Assembly: GCA_964057225.1 (NCBI GenBank)
Contig: OZ059900.1
Coordinates: forward strand, 4,226,501-4,290,500
Source: Auanema rhodensis
Lineage: Eukaryota; Nematoda; Chromadorea; Rhabditida; Rhabditidae
DNA length: 64,000 nt
Reading direction: 5' to 3'
Positions 62,284-64,000 of the stretch are shown in pieces. The position numbers were made by a program, and so were the translations under genes. The number at the start of each line of letters is the position of its first letter. Positions within the stretch are counted from its first letter, which is position 1. The notes under the pieces were generated by a model. The model searched no databases. It was given only the letters and a program-made list of their open reading frames with translations, and was not told the DNA's origin.

Positions 62284-63124
62284 CTGATTGATTCTGTCAG
62301 CGCTGTATGCTCAAGTAAAAGATTAAGCCATGCATGTATAAAGTTCATTATTTTTGAGAAACTGCGAACGGCTCATTAGAGCAGATATGATTTTTCTCGA
62401 TTTCTATGGATAACTGTGGTAATTCTGGAGCTAATACATGCTTAATAGTTGTTCTTCTTCCCAAGTTCAACGCAGTTATTAGTACAAACCAATTTAATGT
62501 TTGTTGACTCTGAATAACCCAGTTAATCGACGGTTTTACTGTCTTTTTTCGAGATTAATGTTTGCCCTATCAACCTGATGGTAATATAGAGTTTTACCAT
62601 GGTGATCACGGGTAACGGAGAATTAGGGTTCGACTCCGGAGAGGGAGCCTTAGAAACGGCTACCACATCCAAGGAAGGCAGCAGGCGCGTAACTTATCCA
62701 CTACTTCAGTGAGATAGTAACTAAAAATAAAAAGATCAATCTTTTTAGATTGATTATTTCACTGAGCTGAGCTTAAATAGCTCTACAAGGACCCAGTGGA
62801 GGGCAAGTCTGGTGCCAGCAGCCGCGGTAATTCCAGCTCCACTAGTGTAAAACGTTATTGCTGTAGTTAAAAAGCTCGTAGTTGGATCTGAGGCATTTTC
62901 TGTGATACGGCTTGCCGGTAATCATAGATGTGTCTATTTTGTCGGTTTTGTGTATGTACTTCGGTGTGTATACTGGCTCGGGTTTACTTTGAATAAATCA
63001 AAGCGCTCAAAGCAAGCGATTGCTTGTATGTGCTATCATGGAATAATAAAAGAGGACTTCGGTTCTATTTATTGGTTTGAGAGTCGAATTAATGATTAAT
63101 AGGGACGATTCGGGGGCATTCGTA
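62284..63124 (+). rRNA. Truncated 18S rRNA piece, R9
   Basis: Complete piece with common variants; no indel seen. Confidence 0.94.
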
Positions 63125-64000
63125 GGTGTTGTATCCAGTAGAGCAGTCTTTATAAACTGCGATCTGTTGAGACTATCCTTTGATTGGATGTTTTGTTTTA
63201 TACCTGAAAGTATACCTTATTCTTGTTTCAAATAACGTTTTATTGATTGTATATAGCGATAGCAATATTGATACCTTATTTTAAAAAAGGTATACTTTAT
63301 TTGTAAGAAAAGGTATACTTTATTTGTAAGAAAAAGTATACTTTATTGGAATATTGGAACCATTTTTCAAAAAAAAGCGCATATAAATGGTCACCCGAGA
63401 ATTTTAATTTAAAAAATCAAAAATTTTGATAAAAATGGCAAATTTTACTTGATTGATTCTGTCAGCGCTGTAGCTTTCCTCAAGGATTAAGCCATATCGG
63501 GAAATTTTCCAAAACATATTTCATATATAGTGTAAAATATGTAAAAAGAGTCAGAAAATAGAATAAGACTACTCTGAAAAATAGTTTTGAAAAAAAAAAT
63601 TTGCATATTTTTTCAAAAATTTCCATAATTTTTGACTAGACAAAATTTTTGGTCGGTTGGCGGTTTGGCTTAAAAAGTTCAACTTTCTACATGCATGGCT
63701 TAATCTTTTACTTGAGCATACAGCGCTGACAGAATCAATCAAGTACGTGAAAAAAATTTTTTTGTGGTCGGTGAGCGGTTGGCATGGCTTAATCCTTGAC
63801 GAAAGCTACAGCGCTGACAGAATCAATCAAGTAAAAAAAAAATTTTGTTTCTCAATTCCAATGTTAAAACTCTTTAAAAATGTGTAAAAAATGTTTTGAG
63901 AGTATCGTGAAAACATGTTGAAAAAAAAATTTTTTTTGGACTTGGAAATTTTTTTGGTCTCTGAGCTGTGAGCCTATCGCAGTTTCTCAAAAATGATGAA
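63125..64000. repeat. Spacer of R9, cut by window end
   Basis: Contains the GTATAC cluster, copy D (about 63446-63495) and copies C and B in full. Copy A is reached only at its distal part (GAGAAACTGCGA homology, from about 63970) before the window ends. Confidence 0.88.

Larger units (their letters stand above)
36745..64000 (+). repeat. Right arm of satellite array, inverted (units R1-R9)
   Basis: The same unit runs in the opposite orientation, with the 18S piece on the plus strand. Distances between equivalent points are 3004, 2945, then 3150 four times, 3121 and 3150 bp. The 3150-bp units carry a 146-bp minisatellite duplication absent from R1-R3. R1 is shortened by a 240-bp deletion and R9 runs past the window end. 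The spacer here matches the long class of the left arm (it keeps the 19-bp segment missing from short units), while the minisatellite order resembles the short class, so this arm is not a mirror copy of the left one. Confidence 0.96.

Noticed and set aside
1-64000. Ordinary rDNA tandem array
   Set aside because: No ITS, 5.8S or 28S sequence and no 3' half of 18S is present in any unit; the units share an unrelated spacer and minisatellite instead.
1-64000. Telomere or transposon origin
   Set aside because: No TTAGGC-type runs were seen (the TTAGGGTTC in the 18S piece is a normal rRNA segment), and there is no transposase or reverse transcriptase frame or target-site duplication at unit edges.

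Overview
The whole 64-kb window is one satellite-type repeat array with no protein-coding gene that I can support. It is eukaryotic and very probably from a nematode. Each unit carries the same 841-nt piece of a nuclear 18S (SSU) rRNA gene, with a terminus of the type TGATTGATTCTGTCAGCG, a stretch GCTCATTAGAGCAGAT, and the universal GTGCCAGCAGCCGCGG block. These read like chromadorean nematode 18S from what I remember of that group. The species cannot be named from this. The DNA is strongly A+T-rich outside the 18S core.

Layout. The array has two arms in opposite orientation. The left arm (1-36744) holds twelve units, U1-U12, with the 18S piece on the minus strand; U1 is cut by the window start and U12 by the inversion junction. 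The right arm (36745-64000) holds nine units, R1-R9, with the 18S piece on the plus strand; R9 runs off the window. The arms meet at about 36744, where the 18S piece of U12 breaks off and joins an inverted minisatellite block. R1, beside the junction, also carries a 240-bp deletion that removes the start of its 18S piece. There are 19 complete copies of the 18S piece and 2 broken ones.

Unit plan, read along the 18S sense strand: (1) a minisatellite of 29/30-bp repeats, about 0.65-1.4 kb; (2) a 312-bp leader spacer with a small hairpin; (3) the 841-nt 18S 5' part, always ending at the same point (GGGGGCATTCGTA) near the middle of a normal 18S; (4) an approximately 1-kb spacer with a GTATAC palindrome cluster and four extra short copies of the 18S 5' end (called A-D here). 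Copies A, B and C are antisense to the main 18S piece and D is sense. Unit lengths in the window are 2926-3561 bp, and almost all length differences are whole numbers of minisatellite repeats.

Higher-order structure. Left-arm units alternate between a long class (about 3535 bp) and a short class (2955 bp). U1-U3 resemble U7-U9 at a shift of 18861 bp. In the right arm, a two-unit block of 6300 bp is itself tandemly duplicated (about 44-50.5 kb and 50.5-56.8 kb). The units are nearly identical, so recent homogenisation or amplification is likely.

No ITS, 5.8S, 28S, 3' half of 18S, tRNA, telomere repeat or transposase was seen. The open frames in the window come from the minisatellite, which lacks stop codons in several frames on both strands, or from rRNA sequence, and I do not treat them as genes.
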